Positions 35,757 through 45,245 of a stretch of DNA of 64,000 bases are shown piece by piece. The stretch covers positions 441,501 through 505,500 of the forward strand of contig NZ_JTGN01000001.1 of the NCBI RefSeq assembly GCF_000797495.1. Reading direction: 5' to 3'. The notes beneath the pieces were generated by a model. The model was not told the origin of the DNA. It saw only the letters and a program-made list of their open reading frames with translations, and did no database searches. The number at the start of each line of letters is the position of its first letter. Position 1 is the stretch's first letter. The DNA comes from Robinsoniella peoriensis (GTDB taxonomy: Bacteria > Bacillota > Clostridia > Lachnospirales > Lachnospiraceae). A program made the translations under genes and the position numbers.

Positions 35757-36773
35757 TTACTCTTCGTATCCGTTCGGGTTATTGCTCTGCCATCTCCAGG
35801 AATCTTCACACATTTCCTCAATGCCTCTTTCAGCTACCCAGCCAAGCTCTTCTTTTGCCTTTGCGGCATCTGAATAGCATGTTGCAATATCACCTGCACG
35901 GCGTGGTTTGATCTGGTATTTGATTGGCTTTCCACAAGCTTTTTCAAATGCTTTTACTACCTGAAGTACACTGTATCCATTTCCGGTTCCCAGATTATAA
36001 ATATTTACACCTGCTTTTTCTTCTATTTTCTTTAACGCTTTTACGTGTCCTACTGCAAGGTCTACTACGTGGATATAATCACGTACGCCAGTTCCATCCG
36101 GAGTATCATAGTCATCTCCAAAGACACCGAGACATTCTAATTTTCCGACTGCAACCTGTGCTATGTATGGTACCAGGTTATTTGGAATTCCCTTAGGATC
36201 TTCTCCGATTAATCCGCTCTTATGTGCTCCAATCGGATTAAAGTAACGAAGCAATACCACATTCCACTCCGGATCAGCAACATGAAGATCTGTTAATACC
36301 TGCTCCAGCATTCCTTTGGTCTGTCCATAAGGATTTGTTATTTTTCCCTTCGGGCATTCTTCCGTAATCGGAATAAATGCAGGATCTCCATATACAGTTG
36401 CAGAAGAACTGAAGATAATGTTTTTCACATTATGGTCTCTCATTACTTCGCACAGGATAAAGGTACCTGTCATGTTGTTATGATAATATTCCAAAGGTTT
36501 TGCTACAGATTCTCCAACAGCTTTCAATCCTGCAAAATGAATTACGGAATCAATCGATTCCTTATCAAAAATTTCATTTAATTTTTCTCTGTCCAGGATG
36601 TCAGCTTTATAGAACGTTACTTTTTTACCTGAGATTTCTTCTACTCGCTGGATTGCTTTTTCGCTTGAATTGTAAAGATTGTCTACGACAACCACATCGT
36701 ACCCTGCGCTTAATAACTCAATACATGTATGGCTGCCGATATAACCAGCCCCGCCAGTAACTAAAATTGCCAT
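35757..36773 (-). CDS. galE: UDP-glucose/UDP-HexNAc 4-epimerase GalE
   Basis: A 338-residue extended SDR enzyme: NAD-binding [14 protein letters not shown] at the N-terminus, the Ser/Thr of [11 protein letters not shown], and the YxxxK active site in [12 protein letters not shown]. It interconverts UDP-Glc and UDP-Gal and, in some members, UDP-GlcNAc and UDP-GalNAc. ATG 36773 has GGAGGAG upstream; the frame runs 9 codons further. Its place behind the NahK-like kinase and two nucleotidyltransferases suggests it ends a galactose/HexNAc salvage route. A strong terminator follows. Confidence 0.95.
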   Translation of the reverse strand: MAILVTGGAGYIGSHTCIELLSAGYDVVVVDNLYNSSEKAIQRVEEISGKKVTFYKADILDREKLNEIFDKESIDSVIHFAGLKAVGESVAKPLEYYHNNMTGTFILCEVMRDHNVKNIIFSSSATVYGDPAFIPITEECPKGKITNPYGQTKGMLEQVLTDLHVADPEWNVVLLRYFNPIGAHKSGLIGEDPKGIPNNLVPYIAQVAVGKLECLGVFGDDYDTPDGTGVRDYIHVVDLAVGHVKALKKIEEKAGVNIYNLGTGNGYSVLQVVKAFEKACGKPIKYQIKPRRAGDIATCYSDAAKAKEELGWVAERGIEEMCEDSWRWQSNNPNGYEE

Positions 36774-36860
36774 GATGTGCTCCTCCTCATTCTTTGCCAA
36801 CTGAATTAGTTTCTTTTATAGTCTATACCCACTCTGTATATTTCGCAACATATTTTTGCA

Positions 36861-36930
36861 TTAGAGCGTGCCTGAAAAATGCTTTCTGCAAGATGTGCGT
36901 CACAAAGCTGCTTTCATTAATATCCGTGAT
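36861..36930. repeat. Partial repeat related to the inverted-repeat elements
   Basis: In the galE/nucleotidyltransferase gap, GCGTGCCTGAAAAATGC is followed by AGATGTGCGTCACAAAG. The second part closely matches AGATGTGCGTCCACGAAG inside the 37887-38054 element, and the GTGCCTGA part also occurs there. It looks like a diverged or truncated family member. Confidence 0.45.
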
Positions 36931-36936
36931 TGCACG

Positions 36937-37857
36937 TTATTTCCATAAAAACTCCGGATACAGTCCGGTCATCTTTAAATTCTTAATCGCATTTACTACA
37001 TACTCTTTATCTTCTTTGTAAGTAACCCCATACCATTTATCCAAAGATTTTAAAACCTCTACTGTCGCTTTTCCTTCATCGATCAGGTCATTTACAACTG
37101 TAGGCAGAAAATACTCACATTTTAATGGATTCATTTTCAGATTCTCATCCAGAAACTTCGGAAATCTATCTTTTAATTCCTGAAGGATACTGCCTGAAAA
37201 TCCCCACATATTCATAGACACTGTGCTTCCTTCCGGTATCTCTGTCCAGGTTGCACCCTCGTCTTCCGTATATTCAGCCTTACCATTTCTTTTTTCAATA
37301 TGGGTTCTTTCATTTATTCCTGTCAAATAGTGATGATCATCGGTCACACAGACTCCTCTGGCAACATGCCCATTATCTGTCAGGGTATTTTCAAGGACAT
37401 ACCCAACCATCGTATAACGGTATTTTGCATCATCCTGGTGATTAGACAGGTAATCATAGATCATCTGATAGGCATGCCGTCCATAGTAATCATCTGCATT
37501 GATGACTGCAAATGGGCCATCTACCACACTACTGCAGCTAAGCACTGCATGACCTGTTCCAAATGGCTTCTGACGCCCCTCTGGTACCTCATAACCTTCC
37601 GGCAGGCTGTTCATCTCCTGATATACATACTCCACTTCCAATTGTCTTTCCATCCGATTGCCAATTGCTGCCCGGAAATCTGCCTCATTTTCTTTTTTAA
37701 TGATAAATACTACTTTTTGAAAACCGGCCCGAATGGCATCATAAATGGAAAAATCAATAATCATATGTCCCTGTTCATCTACTGGATCAATCTGCTTCAG
37801 TCCGCCATATCTGCTGCCCATTCCTGCTGCCATGATCACTAAAACTGGTTTGCTCAT
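36937..37857 (-). CDS. Sugar-phosphate nucleotidyltransferase, copy A
   Basis: A 306-residue nucleotidyltransferase with the NTP-binding loop MAAGMGSRYGGLKQIDP and the metal-binding AVINADDYYG. It is a close paralogue of the 39227-40156 protein, identical over most motifs. The setting beside a NahK-like kinase and GalE suggests it makes a UDP-sugar from a hexose- or HexNAc-1-phosphate (inference); the exact sugar and nucleotide are not determinable here. GGAGG precedes the ATG. It lies between repeat element copy 2 and galE. Confidence 0.85.
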   Translation of the reverse strand: MSKPVLVIMAAGMGSRYGGLKQIDPVDEQGHMIIDFSIYDAIRAGFQKVVFIIKKENEADFRAAIGNRMERQLEVEYVYQEMNSLPEGYEVPEGRQKPFGTGHAVLSCSSVVDGPFAVINADDYYGRHAYQMIYDYLSNHQDDAKYRYTMVGYVLENTLTDNGHVARGVCVTDDHHYLTGINERTHIEKRNGKAEYTEDEGATWTEIPEGSTVSMNMWGFSGSILQELKDRFPKFLDENLKMNPLKCEYFLPTVVNDLIDEGKATVEVLKSLDKWYGVTYKEDKEYVVNAIKNLKMTGLYPEFLWK

Positions 37858-37886
37858 ATTCTTCCTCCGTTTAGCTTAAATCATTC

Positions 37887-38054
37887 CTAGTACAGCATTG
37901 CGTAATTAATGGTGAATAAAGTGCCTGATATCTGCGTCAGATGTGCGTCCACGAAGGGACACGTAGTGGATCCTACGGCTAGCTTCGTGGGCGTGCTTCC
38001 GGCGTAGATAGCGAGAGTTTAATTCACTGTTAATTGCGCAATGATGGACTACTA
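37887..38054. repeat. Inverted-repeat element, copy 2
   Basis: A 168-base element homologous to 33399-33564, with matching ends (GCATTGCGTAATTAATGG on the left; GTTAATTGCGCAATG on the right, its near complement). An inner arm CCACGAAG pairs with CTTCGTGG, so the whole can fold into one long branched hairpin. It separates the NahK-like gene from nucleotidyltransferase copy A. No coding potential is seen. Confidence 0.85.
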
Positions 38055-38114
38055 AGTAAGTTTATCACAAAAGAAGAGATTTGGGCACCCCCTTTTCCTT
38101 ATGTACCTTTAAAA

Positions 38115-39227
38115 TCATAGATATTTTTCTACAATATCCGCCATTTCATTCCACTTGTCTTCCATATCTGCCACCAGTTTAAACTGAGTTCGGCATCTGT
38201 CTACATTATGCTTATCCCGATGAATCTTAAAATAAGTATCACCTTGCAGATAATCCGTCAGAAAACGCATACCGCATTCGAAAGTCATCAGCTTGGCACC
38301 TGTAGGAAGCATTTTAATCTCCATTTCCGTAAGGCTACCCGCACATCCTTCGATATAACCTTTTGTATATAATGCAAACAGATTCAGGTCACAGGAAATT
38401 TTTGATAAATCCTTTTCATCTTCCGCTCCGGTGCTGGCACCAAAACGAATGGAATCACCAAAATCATTCAGTGCTAATCCCGGCATTACGGTATCCAGGT
38501 CAATGACACATATACCCTTTCCAGTCTTGTCATCAATCATAATATTATTAAGCTTGGTGTCATTATGGGTAACCCGCAGCGGCAGTTCTCCTTTTTCCAG
38601 CATATCACACAGGATATGGGCATCCGCTTCCCTCTCCAGGACAAATTGAATTTCCGGCTGTACCTCTTTTGCCCTTTGGCAGATATCCTCTTCCACCGCT
38701 TTTTTAAACTTGTCAAAGCGATCGATTGTATTATGGAAATCTTTAATAGTTTCATGCAGGGTTTTTGCAGGATAATCCGATAGAAGCCTTTGAAAATTGC
38801 CAAATGCAACAGCACTCTGATAAAAATCATCTGGTTTTTCTACAGCATCATAGCTGGTTGCACCCTCGATGAATCCATAGCTGCGCCAATATTCACCGGA
38901 AGAATCCACATAATAATGTTCTCCTTTGAGCGTAGGAATCACATTTAGAGTCTCACGTTCCGGATCACCTCCCATCTGAATTATTTTTTTTCTCAGAAAG
39001 GATGTCACATGAACGATATTCTCCATTAATTCTACCGGGTTTTTGAAAATCTCACGGTTCATACGCTGTAGAATATATCTTATCATTTTGCCTCCATTAT
39101 CAAATATAAGCAAAAATGTATCATTGATATGCCCGCTTCCATAAGCATTGCCGCTTTGATAAACTCCTTCATATTGAAAATTCTGAATCACTTCCTCTAA
39201 CTTACTGCAAGTTTCTTGTTTTGCCAT
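38115..39227 (-). CDS. nahK: N-acetylhexosamine 1-kinase (NahK-like)
   Basis: A 370-residue APH-fold kinase that resembles bifidobacterial NahK along its length: GSGHINDTFLLIF, RYILQRMN.EIF, LRVTHNDTKLNNIM (catalytic loop), VIDLDTVMPG (metal-binding Asp) and FGDSIRFGAST. NahK phosphorylates GlcNAc and GalNAc at the anomeric position, giving HexNAc-1-phosphate for UDP-sugar synthesis. Its ATG (39225-39227) overlaps the stop of nucleotidyltransferase copy B by one base (TAATG), with GGGAGG inside that gene, so the two are translationally coupled. The frame's upstream 5 codons are dropped for that reason. Confidence 0.88.
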   Translation of the reverse strand: MAKQETCSKLEEVIQNFQYEGVYQSGNAYGSGHINDTFLLIFDNGGKMIRYILQRMNREIFKNPVELMENIVHVTSFLRKKIIQMGGDPERETLNVIPTLKGEHYYVDSSGEYWRSYGFIEGATSYDAVEKPDDFYQSAVAFGNFQRLLSDYPAKTLHETIKDFHNTIDRFDKFKKAVEEDICQRAKEVQPEIQFVLEREADAHILCDMLEKGELPLRVTHNDTKLNNIMIDDKTGKGICVIDLDTVMPGLALNDFGDSIRFGASTGAEDEKDLSKISCDLNLFALYTKGYIEGCAGSLTEMEIKMLPTGAKLMTFECGMRFLTDYLQGDTYFKIHRDKHNVDRCRTQFKLVADMEDKWNEMADIVEKYL

Positions 39228-40156
39228 TACTGTTCCTCCCACAATTTTTCAGGATACAATCCCTGCTTCTTGAAATTCTCTACCGCATCCACAACTACCT
39301 GCTTATCTTCTTTATAGGTAACACCATACCATCTGTCAGAAGATTTCAGTACTTCTACCGTTGCCTTTTTTTCTTCCAGAAGCTCACCTACAACAGTTGG
39401 TAAGAAGTATTCACATTTCAGAGGATTGCTTTCTAAATTTTGTTTCAGGAATGCTGCAAACCGGTTTTGCAGTTCCTCTAAGATACTCTTAGAAAATCCC
39501 CACATATTCATGGACACCGTACTTCCTGCCGGAATCTTAGTCCAGGTTATTCCGTCATCTTCCGTATATGCTGCACCTTCGCTGCGTTTTTCAATACGGG
39601 TTCTTTCATGAATGCCTACCAGGAATCCCTGCTCATCAGTCTCACAGACACCTCTTGCAACATGTCCGTGATCTGTCAGCGTATTTTCCAGTACGTATCC
39701 CACCATAGTATAGCGGTATTGTTCATCATCCTCATGGGTACTTAAATAATTGTAAATGGTTTCAAAAGCATGTTGTCCATAATAATCATCTGCATTGATA
39801 ACTGCAAATGGTCCGTCCACTTTTCCCAGACAGCTTAAAATTGCATGTCCTGTTCCCCAGGGTTTTACTCTCCCCTCCGGAACTTCAAATCCTTCCGGAA
39901 TGTTATGTAAATCCTGGTAAACATAAGAAACATCCATTTGTTTGCTCATCCGGTCGCCGATGCATTCCTTAAAATCTGCCTCATCCTCTTTTTTAATAAT
40001 AAATACTACTTTTTCAAATCCTGCTTTCACTGCATCAAAAATGGAAAAATCAATAATGATATGTCCCTGCTCATCTACAGGATCAATCTGTTTCAGGCCT
40101 CCATAACGGCTTCCCATTCCTGCTGCCATAATCACCAATACTGGTTTCATGTCCAT
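39227..40156 (-). CDS. Sugar-phosphate nucleotidyltransferase, copy B
   Basis: A 309-residue nucleotidyltransferase with the same motifs as copy A (MAAGMGSRYGGLKQIDP, AVINADDYYGQHAF). The two differ at scattered positions, by eye about a quarter of residues. It is first in the unit and coupled to the NahK-like kinase, so a HexNAc-1-phosphate is its likeliest substrate (inference). AAGGAG precedes two possible ATGs (40156 and 40150). Keeping both copies may reflect different sugar-1-phosphates, such as galactose versus HexNAc. Confidence 0.86.
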   Translation of the reverse strand: MDMKPVLVIMAAGMGSRYGGLKQIDPVDEQGHIIIDFSIFDAVKAGFEKVVFIIKKEDEADFKECIGDRMSKQMDVSYVYQDLHNIPEGFEVPEGRVKPWGTGHAILSCLGKVDGPFAVINADDYYGQHAFETIYNYLSTHEDDEQYRYTMVGYVLENTLTDHGHVARGVCETDEQGFLVGIHERTRIEKRSEGAAYTEDDGITWTKIPAGSTVSMNMWGFSKSILEELQNRFAAFLKQNLESNPLKCEYFLPTVVGELLEEKKATVEVLKSSDRWYGVTYKEDKQVVVDAVENFKKQGLYPEKLWEEQ

Positions 40157-40212
40157 ACATCTCCTTTTATCTTTTATTTTTTATTCATCTAACTTTGTAT
40201 TAACGTCATTAT

Positions 40213-40243
40213 AGTATACCTTTTCTCAAAAATATTTGTACAA
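40213..40243 (-). promoter_or_regulatory. Possible promoter for the HexNAc salvage unit
   Basis: On the minus strand TTGTAC (40238-40243) and TATACT (40213-40218) are 19 bases apart, slightly long. Confidence 0.35.
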
Positions 40244-40277
40244 TCTTTCAGCAATTTTGCACTATCGGATTTATTAT

Positions 40278-40306
40278 TTGCATTTTGTCCAAAAATGCGA
40301 TATTCT
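40278..40306 (+). promoter_or_regulatory. Sigma-A-type promoter for the AraC regulator
   Basis: TTGCAT (40278-40283) and TATTCT (40301-40306) are 17 bases apart, 24 bases before the start codon. Confidence 0.55.
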
Positions 40307-40330
40307 ATAGCATACAAGGGGGTATTTTTT

Positions 40331-41275
40331 ATGGAATATAAAAGCATAACACTTCATGAAGATTTTCGAATTGATCAGATTGTCACAGTTCATTATTTTG
40401 AATATACCAGTGACTTTAAATTTGATGGAGAATCCCATGATTTCTGGGAATTTTTATGTGTGGATAAAGGAGAGGTGTCGGTTATGTCTGACAGCCATAA
40501 GATCTCTTTAAAAAAGGGGGATATTATATTTCATAAGCCCAATGAATTTCACAATGTTACAGCAAATGGACTGACGGCACCCAATCTGGTCGTTATTTCT
40601 TTCATCTGTGATTCACCACGCATGAGTTTTTTTGAGAACAAAATCCTGACCATCGGAGAAGTCGAAAGAAATTTTCTGGCATCTATCATTATCGAGGCGA
40701 TGCATACATTTACTTCTCCTTTGGATGACCCTTATCTGGAAGAAATGGAATTAAACCCGGAGCATCCTTTTGGCAGCCAGCAGTTGATTAAGATTAATCT
40801 GGAACATATACTGATACAACTGTATCGAAGATACACCGCACTGCAAAGTCTGACTCCCATCACGAAATCTATTAAAGCAAAAAATGATGAAGAAATCTAT
40901 AACCGTATCGTAAACTATCTGGTGGGCAATATGAAAAACCAATTAACCATAGAACAAATCTGCCGTGACAATCTGATCAGCCGGTCTCAGCTGCAAAAGC
41001 TTTTCCGTGAAAAGAATAACTGCGGCATTATAGATTATTTCTGTAAGATAAAAATAGATGCTGCCAAACAGCTGATCCGTAATAAAAATATGAATTTTAC
41101 TCAGATTGCAGATACTCTTGGCTACACATCCATACACTACTTCAGCCGTCAATTCAAGAAAGTAACCGGGATGACTCCCAGTGAATACGCTTCCAGCATT
41201 AAAGTTTTTTCGGAACGCCATGACGGAATGATGAAACCAAACAGCACAGCAGCACACAAGTCAAGCCCGGAATGA
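40331..41275 (+). CDS. AraC-family transcriptional regulator
   Basis: A 314-residue regulator with an N-terminal cupin sugar-sensing domain (about residues 20-100, HDFWEFLCVDKGEV, KKGDIIFHKPNEFH) and a C-terminal pair of helix-turn-helices (LISRSQLQKLFREKN and GYTSIHYFSRQFKKVTGMTPSEY). It is transcribed divergently from the nucleotidyltransferase/nahK/galE group and is the obvious candidate to control it. ATG 40331 has AAGGGGG upstream; the frame's earlier 12 codons cover the promoter. The last codons form part of the terminator hairpin. Confidence 0.9.
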   Translation: MEYKSITLHEDFRIDQIVTVHYFEYTSDFKFDGESHDFWEFLCVDKGEVSVMSDSHKISLKKGDIIFHKPNEFHNVTANGLTAPNLVVISFICDSPRMSFFENKILTIGEVERNFLASIIIEAMHTFTSPLDDPYLEEMELNPEHPFGSQQLIKINLEHILIQLYRRYTALQSLTPITKSIKAKNDEEIYNRIVNYLVGNMKNQLTIEQICRDNLISRSQLQKLFREKNNCGIIDYFCKIKIDAAKQLIRNKNMNFTQIADTLGYTSIHYFSRQFKKVTGMTPSEYASSIKVFSERHDGMMKPNSTAAHKSSPE

Positions 41276-41296
41276 AATCATCCCGGGCTTATTTTA
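41263..41296 (+). terminator. Intrinsic terminator of the AraC gene
   Basis: AAGCCCGG (41263-41270) pairs with CCGGGCTT (41283-41290), followed by ATTTTA. The stem overlaps the last codons. On the minus strand no T tract follows, so it does not obviously serve ftsZ. Confidence 0.75.
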
Positions 41297-41334
41297 AACA
41301 GATACTTTCTCTATCATGACATTCGAAGTTTCTA

Positions 41335-42525
41335 TTATCTTCTCTTTAAGAAATCAGGAATCTGAATGTTTTTCTCAGCTACGTTACTTTCAGGTGTTCT
41401 CAATTTCCCTACAGAAGAACTTGGAGTTGAAGTTCTTGTATTCTGAGGTACTGTGTTTCTGCTCGGTGCTGCAGATTTCTGGAAACCAAATCCTGTATTC
41501 TGCTTTTCTTTTCCAGCAAAAGAACTGCTGTACTCCGGCACGATCTTCTTATTCACAGATGGCTGTGAACCAGCATGTTCGTCCAATCCGGTTGCAATAA
41601 CCGTAATACTTGCTTCATCTGCATAAGTATCATCATACATCGCACCAAAGATAATATTAGCATCATCTCCGGTAAGTTCCTGTACATAACTTGCTGCATC
41701 ATTGGCATCCATCAGAGAGATATCACCGGAAATATTAATGATAACATGAGATGCGCCTTCAATCGTAGTCTCCAGAAGTGGACTGGATACTGCCTGCTTC
41801 ACAGCCTCTAACGCTTTATCATCGCCCTTAGCCTGTCCGATACCGATATGGGCAATACCCTTATCTGTCATCACTGTCTGAACATCTGCAAAGTCCAGAT
41901 TGATCAGTGCAGGTAAGTTAATCAGGTCTGTAATACCCTGAACTGCCTGCTGCAGAACCTCATCCGCTTTTTTCAAAGCTTCCGGCATGGTAGTTCTTCT
42001 GTCTACAATCTCTAATAATTTGTCATTTGGAATTACAATTAAAGTATCAACGTTGTCCTTTAATTTTTCAATACCTGTCAGGGCATTATTCATACGTGTT
42101 TTTGCTTCAAAACGGAAAGGTTTTGTTACAACACCAACGGTAAGAATTCCCATTTCTTTTGCCAGGCCTGCCACAACCGGAGCTGCACCTGTTCCTGTTC
42201 CGCCACCCATACCACAGGTAACGAATACCATATCTGAACCCTGCATAGCCTGTTTTAATTCTTCTGCACTTTCCTCAGCAGCCTGCTGCCCAACCTGAGG
42301 CTGTGCTCCTGCGCCGAGTCCTTTTGTTAATTTCTCACCAATCTGAATTGTAGTAGGCGCTTTGCATAACTGCAATGCCTGCTTATCAGTATTCACACCG
42401 ATAAATTCTACTCCTCCAATTGTATCGTCCACCATTCTATTTACAGCATTATTGCCTGCACCGCCCACTCCAATTACAATAATCTTCGCAGCGGATTCAG
42501 CTTCGTTTGTCATAATCTCTAACAA
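41335..42525 (-). CDS. ftsZ: Cell division protein FtsZ
   Basis: A 396-residue tubulin-like GTPase: N-terminal [18 protein letters not shown], the GTP signature [16 protein letters not shown]7 region NLDFADV, a low-complexity linker (about 320-385) and the C-terminal peptide [10 protein letters not shown] that docks FtsA/SepF-type partners. It polymerises into the division Z-ring. The start is a TTG (42523-42525) with AGGAGG 8 bases upstream, giving [14 protein letters not shown] as in relatives; the longer frame from 42567 is unlikely. It is the distal gene of the dcw cluster; spoIIGA-sigE, often its next neighbours, lie 8 kb away here. Confidence 0.97.
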   Translation of the reverse strand: MLEIMTNEAESAAKIIVIGVGGAGNNAVNRMVDDTIGGVEFIGVNTDKQALQLCKAPTTIQIGEKLTKGLGAGAQPQVGQQAAEESAEELKQAMQGSDMVFVTCGMGGGTGTGAAPVVAGLAKEMGILTVGVVTKPFRFEAKTRMNNALTGIEKLKDNVDTLIVIPNDKLLEIVDRRTTMPEALKKADEVLQQAVQGITDLINLPALINLDFADVQTVMTDKGIAHIGIGQAKGDDKALEAVKQAVSSPLLETTIEGASHVIINISGDISLMDANDAASYVQELTGDDANIIFGAMYDDTYADEASITVIATGLDEHAGSQPSVNKKIVPEYSSSFAGKEKQNTGFGFQKSAAPSRNTVPQNTRTSTPSSSVGKLRTPESNVAEKNIQIPDFLKRR

Positions 42526-42819
42526 GGGTATTTCCTCCTTCTCGTATCTGTACATTCTAAAATTCATTTACAGTTTTGGACAATATCATCCCAGTATCCA
42601 AACTGCATTTATTATATAATATAGTTTTTTCTCAAATTAATCAAGTAGATTTTTAAATTTCATTGTTTTTTTAAGCATTCTTCATAAAATCCTAACATAT
42701 ATAAAAGAATATGCATTACGGATTCGATTTCATACTCCGGTAATCGACAAAAACAGCGTTTTTCAGTCAATACCGGTTCTTAAGAATTCTTTGCATACCG
42801 GGGCAGTCAGTTTTGCGGC
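42526..42819. other. Intergenic region between ftsQ and ftsZ
   Basis: About 290 AT-rich bases. Minus-strand TATAAT-like sequence near 42612-42624 with TTGAGA or TTGATT upstream could be an ftsZ promoter, but no pair has good spacing. No terminator is evident. Confidence 0.35.
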
Positions 42820-43827
42820 CTAATTCAGGATATAGGCACCGGTATACGGATCAATATATCCATAACCATCTGTAATAACCTGTCCATCATCACCCAAATA
42901 CTGCTGCGTCATATCATTTGTTACGTTTCCTGCATCATCGGTATAAACTTCATTTCCGGCCGCATCCTTGGATACTCTTCCCGATTCCTCTTTATAGTTA
43001 GGTCCTGAGCTCTTGCTGCTTTCACTTTCTGACTCGCTCTCGGATTCTCCTTCTTCCTTACCTGCACTGTCTTTCTTGCCATTTCCCTTCTTAAAAATAG
43101 CCGTACTGGAATCTGCAGTAAAATTTTCCATATCCAAAGTGCCATCCATAGTAGACATTTTCGGATAGATCGCCTTCAGATTAGAGATCTTTTCTTCCAG
43201 GTTTTTATTCTGTCCCAAAAGTACCGTGTTTTTTGCAAAATACAATGACATGGCATTTTCTTCATCAAAGTGGATTTCATCCGGCATAATTGCATTCTTA
43301 TTCAGAAGCTGTGCCAGAGTCACCACTGACTTAAACAGGTCTTTATCTTCAATCGGCAGTTTTCCCAGTACTTCCACTTTACCAAGATTCACCCCGGAAA
43401 TCATGGGAACTCCCTCTCTCACTTCCTGAGAGTTCTCCATGACAACCCCGTCCTTATCAAAGTATACATTTGATCCAGCAGTTTGGATATACCCGACGAT
43501 GGTTTTTTCATAAACATGAATACGAACCTTATATGGAGCCAGCATCTCTATTTCCACCGTACTTAAAAAGGGAAGTTCTTCCTGGATATTCGCGTGGCTG
43601 TATTTCCACGTCAGATAAATTGAATTCTGCGCCATAGAATCTGACATTACCATTTTCTTTATCTCGTCTGCCGTATAATAATCATTCCCCACAACTTCTA
43701 CCTCTTGAATGCGGAATAATCCAAATACTACAATTGCACTTATTAATAGAAGTGCGAGAATTGATAAGGCAGCTATTTTTCCAATTTTTTTCCTTCTCTT
43801 CTTCTTTCTTTTGTAGCCCTGCTCCAT
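42820..43827 (-). CDS. ftsQ: Cell division protein FtsQ/DivIB
   Basis: A 335-residue bitopic protein: basic cytoplasmic tail (YKRKKKRRKKIGK), one membrane helix (about residues 20-40), POTRA domain (FRIQEVEVVGNDYYTADEI) and beta domain. From about residue 240 the extracellular C-terminus becomes low-complexity and acidic (GESESESESESSKSS), then Asp/Gly/Tyr-rich to the end. It joins FtsL and DivIC in regulating septal wall synthesis. AGGTGA precedes ATG 43827. It follows murA by 77 bases. Confidence 0.92.
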   Translation of the reverse strand: MEQGYKRKKKRRKKIGKIAALSILALLLISAIVVFGLFRIQEVEVVGNDYYTADEIKKMVMSDSMAQNSIYLTWKYSHANIQEELPFLSTVEIEMLAPYKVRIHVYEKTIVGYIQTAGSNVYFDKDGVVMENSQEVREGVPMISGVNLGKVEVLGKLPIEDKDLFKSVVTLAQLLNKNAIMPDEIHFDEENAMSLYFAKNTVLLGQNKNLEEKISNLKAIYPKMSTMDGTLDMENFTADSSTAIFKKGNGKKDSAGKEEGESESESESESSKSSGPNYKEESGRVSKDAAGNEVYTDDAGNVTNDMTQQYLGDDGQVITDGYGYIDPYTGAYILN

Positions 43828-43904
43828 ACTAATCACCTGTATCCTCTCATTTTAAAACAATTTGTGACTACCTGACTGCATTCCCCATTCTCCGAGTCAG
43901 ATAA

Positions 43905-45167
43905 TTACTCTGTTATTTCTATAGGAGAGATCCTGGCTCCCAATGCCTTCAGATCTTCACAGATATCTACATATCCCCTATCAATAAAATGTTTATTACT
44001 TATTCTCGTAACTCCCTCGGCCATCAGACCGGCTATAGTAAGTGCAGCACCTCCCCGAAGTTCTGACGCTTTTACATCACAGCCTGTCAGCCTATCTACG
44101 CCTTCGATATGTGCTTCCATTGAGTTGGTAAGCACCCTGGCCCCCATCCGGTTCAGTTCTTCAGCCACATGGAATCTGGCTTCGAATACTGTTTCCCGTA
44201 TGCAGCTTTTCCCCTTTGCCATACAAAGTACTGCCATAAGCTGAGACTGCAGATCTGTAGGAAAACCCGGGTATGGGTTGGTCTCAATAAACGGGACCGG
44301 AGCTCCAGCCCTTCTTGCATCTACTCTCAGACAATTACGGTTCCATCTGAGGGAAGCTCCCATTTTACCTGATAGATACAATATATTTTTTATCTGATCC
44401 ACAGGCGCGTTCCACAATGTGACACATCCCCGGCTGCCCAGAGCTGCCAATACATATGTCCCGGCTACAATTCTGTCCGGTCCCATAGTATATTCTGAAT
44501 CATGCAGCCTGTCAACACCACGGATACAGATACAGTCACTTCCCATCCCTGTTATTCTGGCCCCTTTTTTATTTAAAAATACAGCCAATTCTACAATTTC
44601 CGGTTCTCTTGCCGCACCTGTCAGAACTGTCGTTCCGTCCGCTAGCACGGCACCCAGAATAATATTTTCCGTGGCACCCACGCTCGGGAAACGCAAATGA
44701 ATTCTGGCACCGCAAAGACCCTTTGTCTGTGCCAGAAGCAAACCTTCCTGCTCCTCTATGCAAACACCCATCTGCCTGAAGGCTTCCAAATGAAGATCAA
44801 TTGGCCTTGCTCCGATTGTACATCCACCCGGATAAGGTACATGTGCTTCTCTATGCCTGCCCAGAAGGCTACCTAATAAAATAATAGATGAACGCAGCTT
44901 GCCTGCATGATCTGCCGGCACTTCACAGCAGTCCAGGCAGGATGCATCAATTACAAGTGTATCATCCTTCCAGCAGACGCGGCATCCCAATTGTTTTAGT
45001 ATCTCTACCATATACATAACATCCAAGATTTTCGGACAATTATGCAGAACCGTGATTCCATCATGCAGAAGTGTTCCTGCTATAATAGGAAGTATGGCAT
45101 TTTTCGAGCCTTGTATCGCGATTTCCCCGTGCAACGGATGACCACCCAGAACTTTTATACCATCCAA
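43905..45167 (-). CDS. murA: UDP-N-acetylglucosamine 1-carboxyvinyltransferase MurA
   Basis: A 420-residue EPSP-synthase-fold enzyme with the substrate Lys in IQGSKNAILP (residue 22) and the catalytic Cys116 in PYPGGCTIGARPIDLH, the residue blocked by fosfomycin in other MurA proteins. It makes the first committed precursor of peptidoglycan. The start is a TTG (45165-45167) 8 bases after GGAGG. It sits between ftsW and ftsQ, where murG or murB is often found. A small hairpin (45190-45215) occupies the ftsW/murA gap without a T tract. Confidence 0.94.
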   Translation of the reverse strand: MDGIKVLGGHPLHGEIAIQGSKNAILPIIAGTLLHDGITVLHNCPKILDVMYMVEILKQLGCRVCWKDDTLVIDASCLDCCEVPADHAGKLRSSIILLGSLLGRHREAHVPYPGGCTIGARPIDLHLEAFRQMGVCIEEQEGLLLAQTKGLCGARIHLRFPSVGATENIILGAVLADGTTVLTGAAREPEIVELAVFLNKKGARITGMGSDCICIRGVDRLHDSEYTMGPDRIVAGTYVLAALGSRGCVTLWNAPVDQIKNILYLSGKMGASLRWNRNCLRVDARRAGAPVPFIETNPYPGFPTDLQSQLMAVLCMAKGKSCIRETVFEARFHVAEELNRMGARVLTNSMEAHIEGVDRLTGCDVKASELRGGAALTIAGLMAEGVTRISNKHFIDRGYVDICEDLKALGARISPIEITE

Positions 45168-45245
45168 GTAAGATTCCTCCGATAACTTCTAATGACCGCT
45201 ATAAGGCGGCCATTAAACCCATATATCTCATTATATGCACGGAAT

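Noticed and set aside
41263..41296. Hairpin as terminator for ftsZ as well
   Set aside because: On the minus strand no T run follows the stem; it serves only the plus-strand AraC gene.
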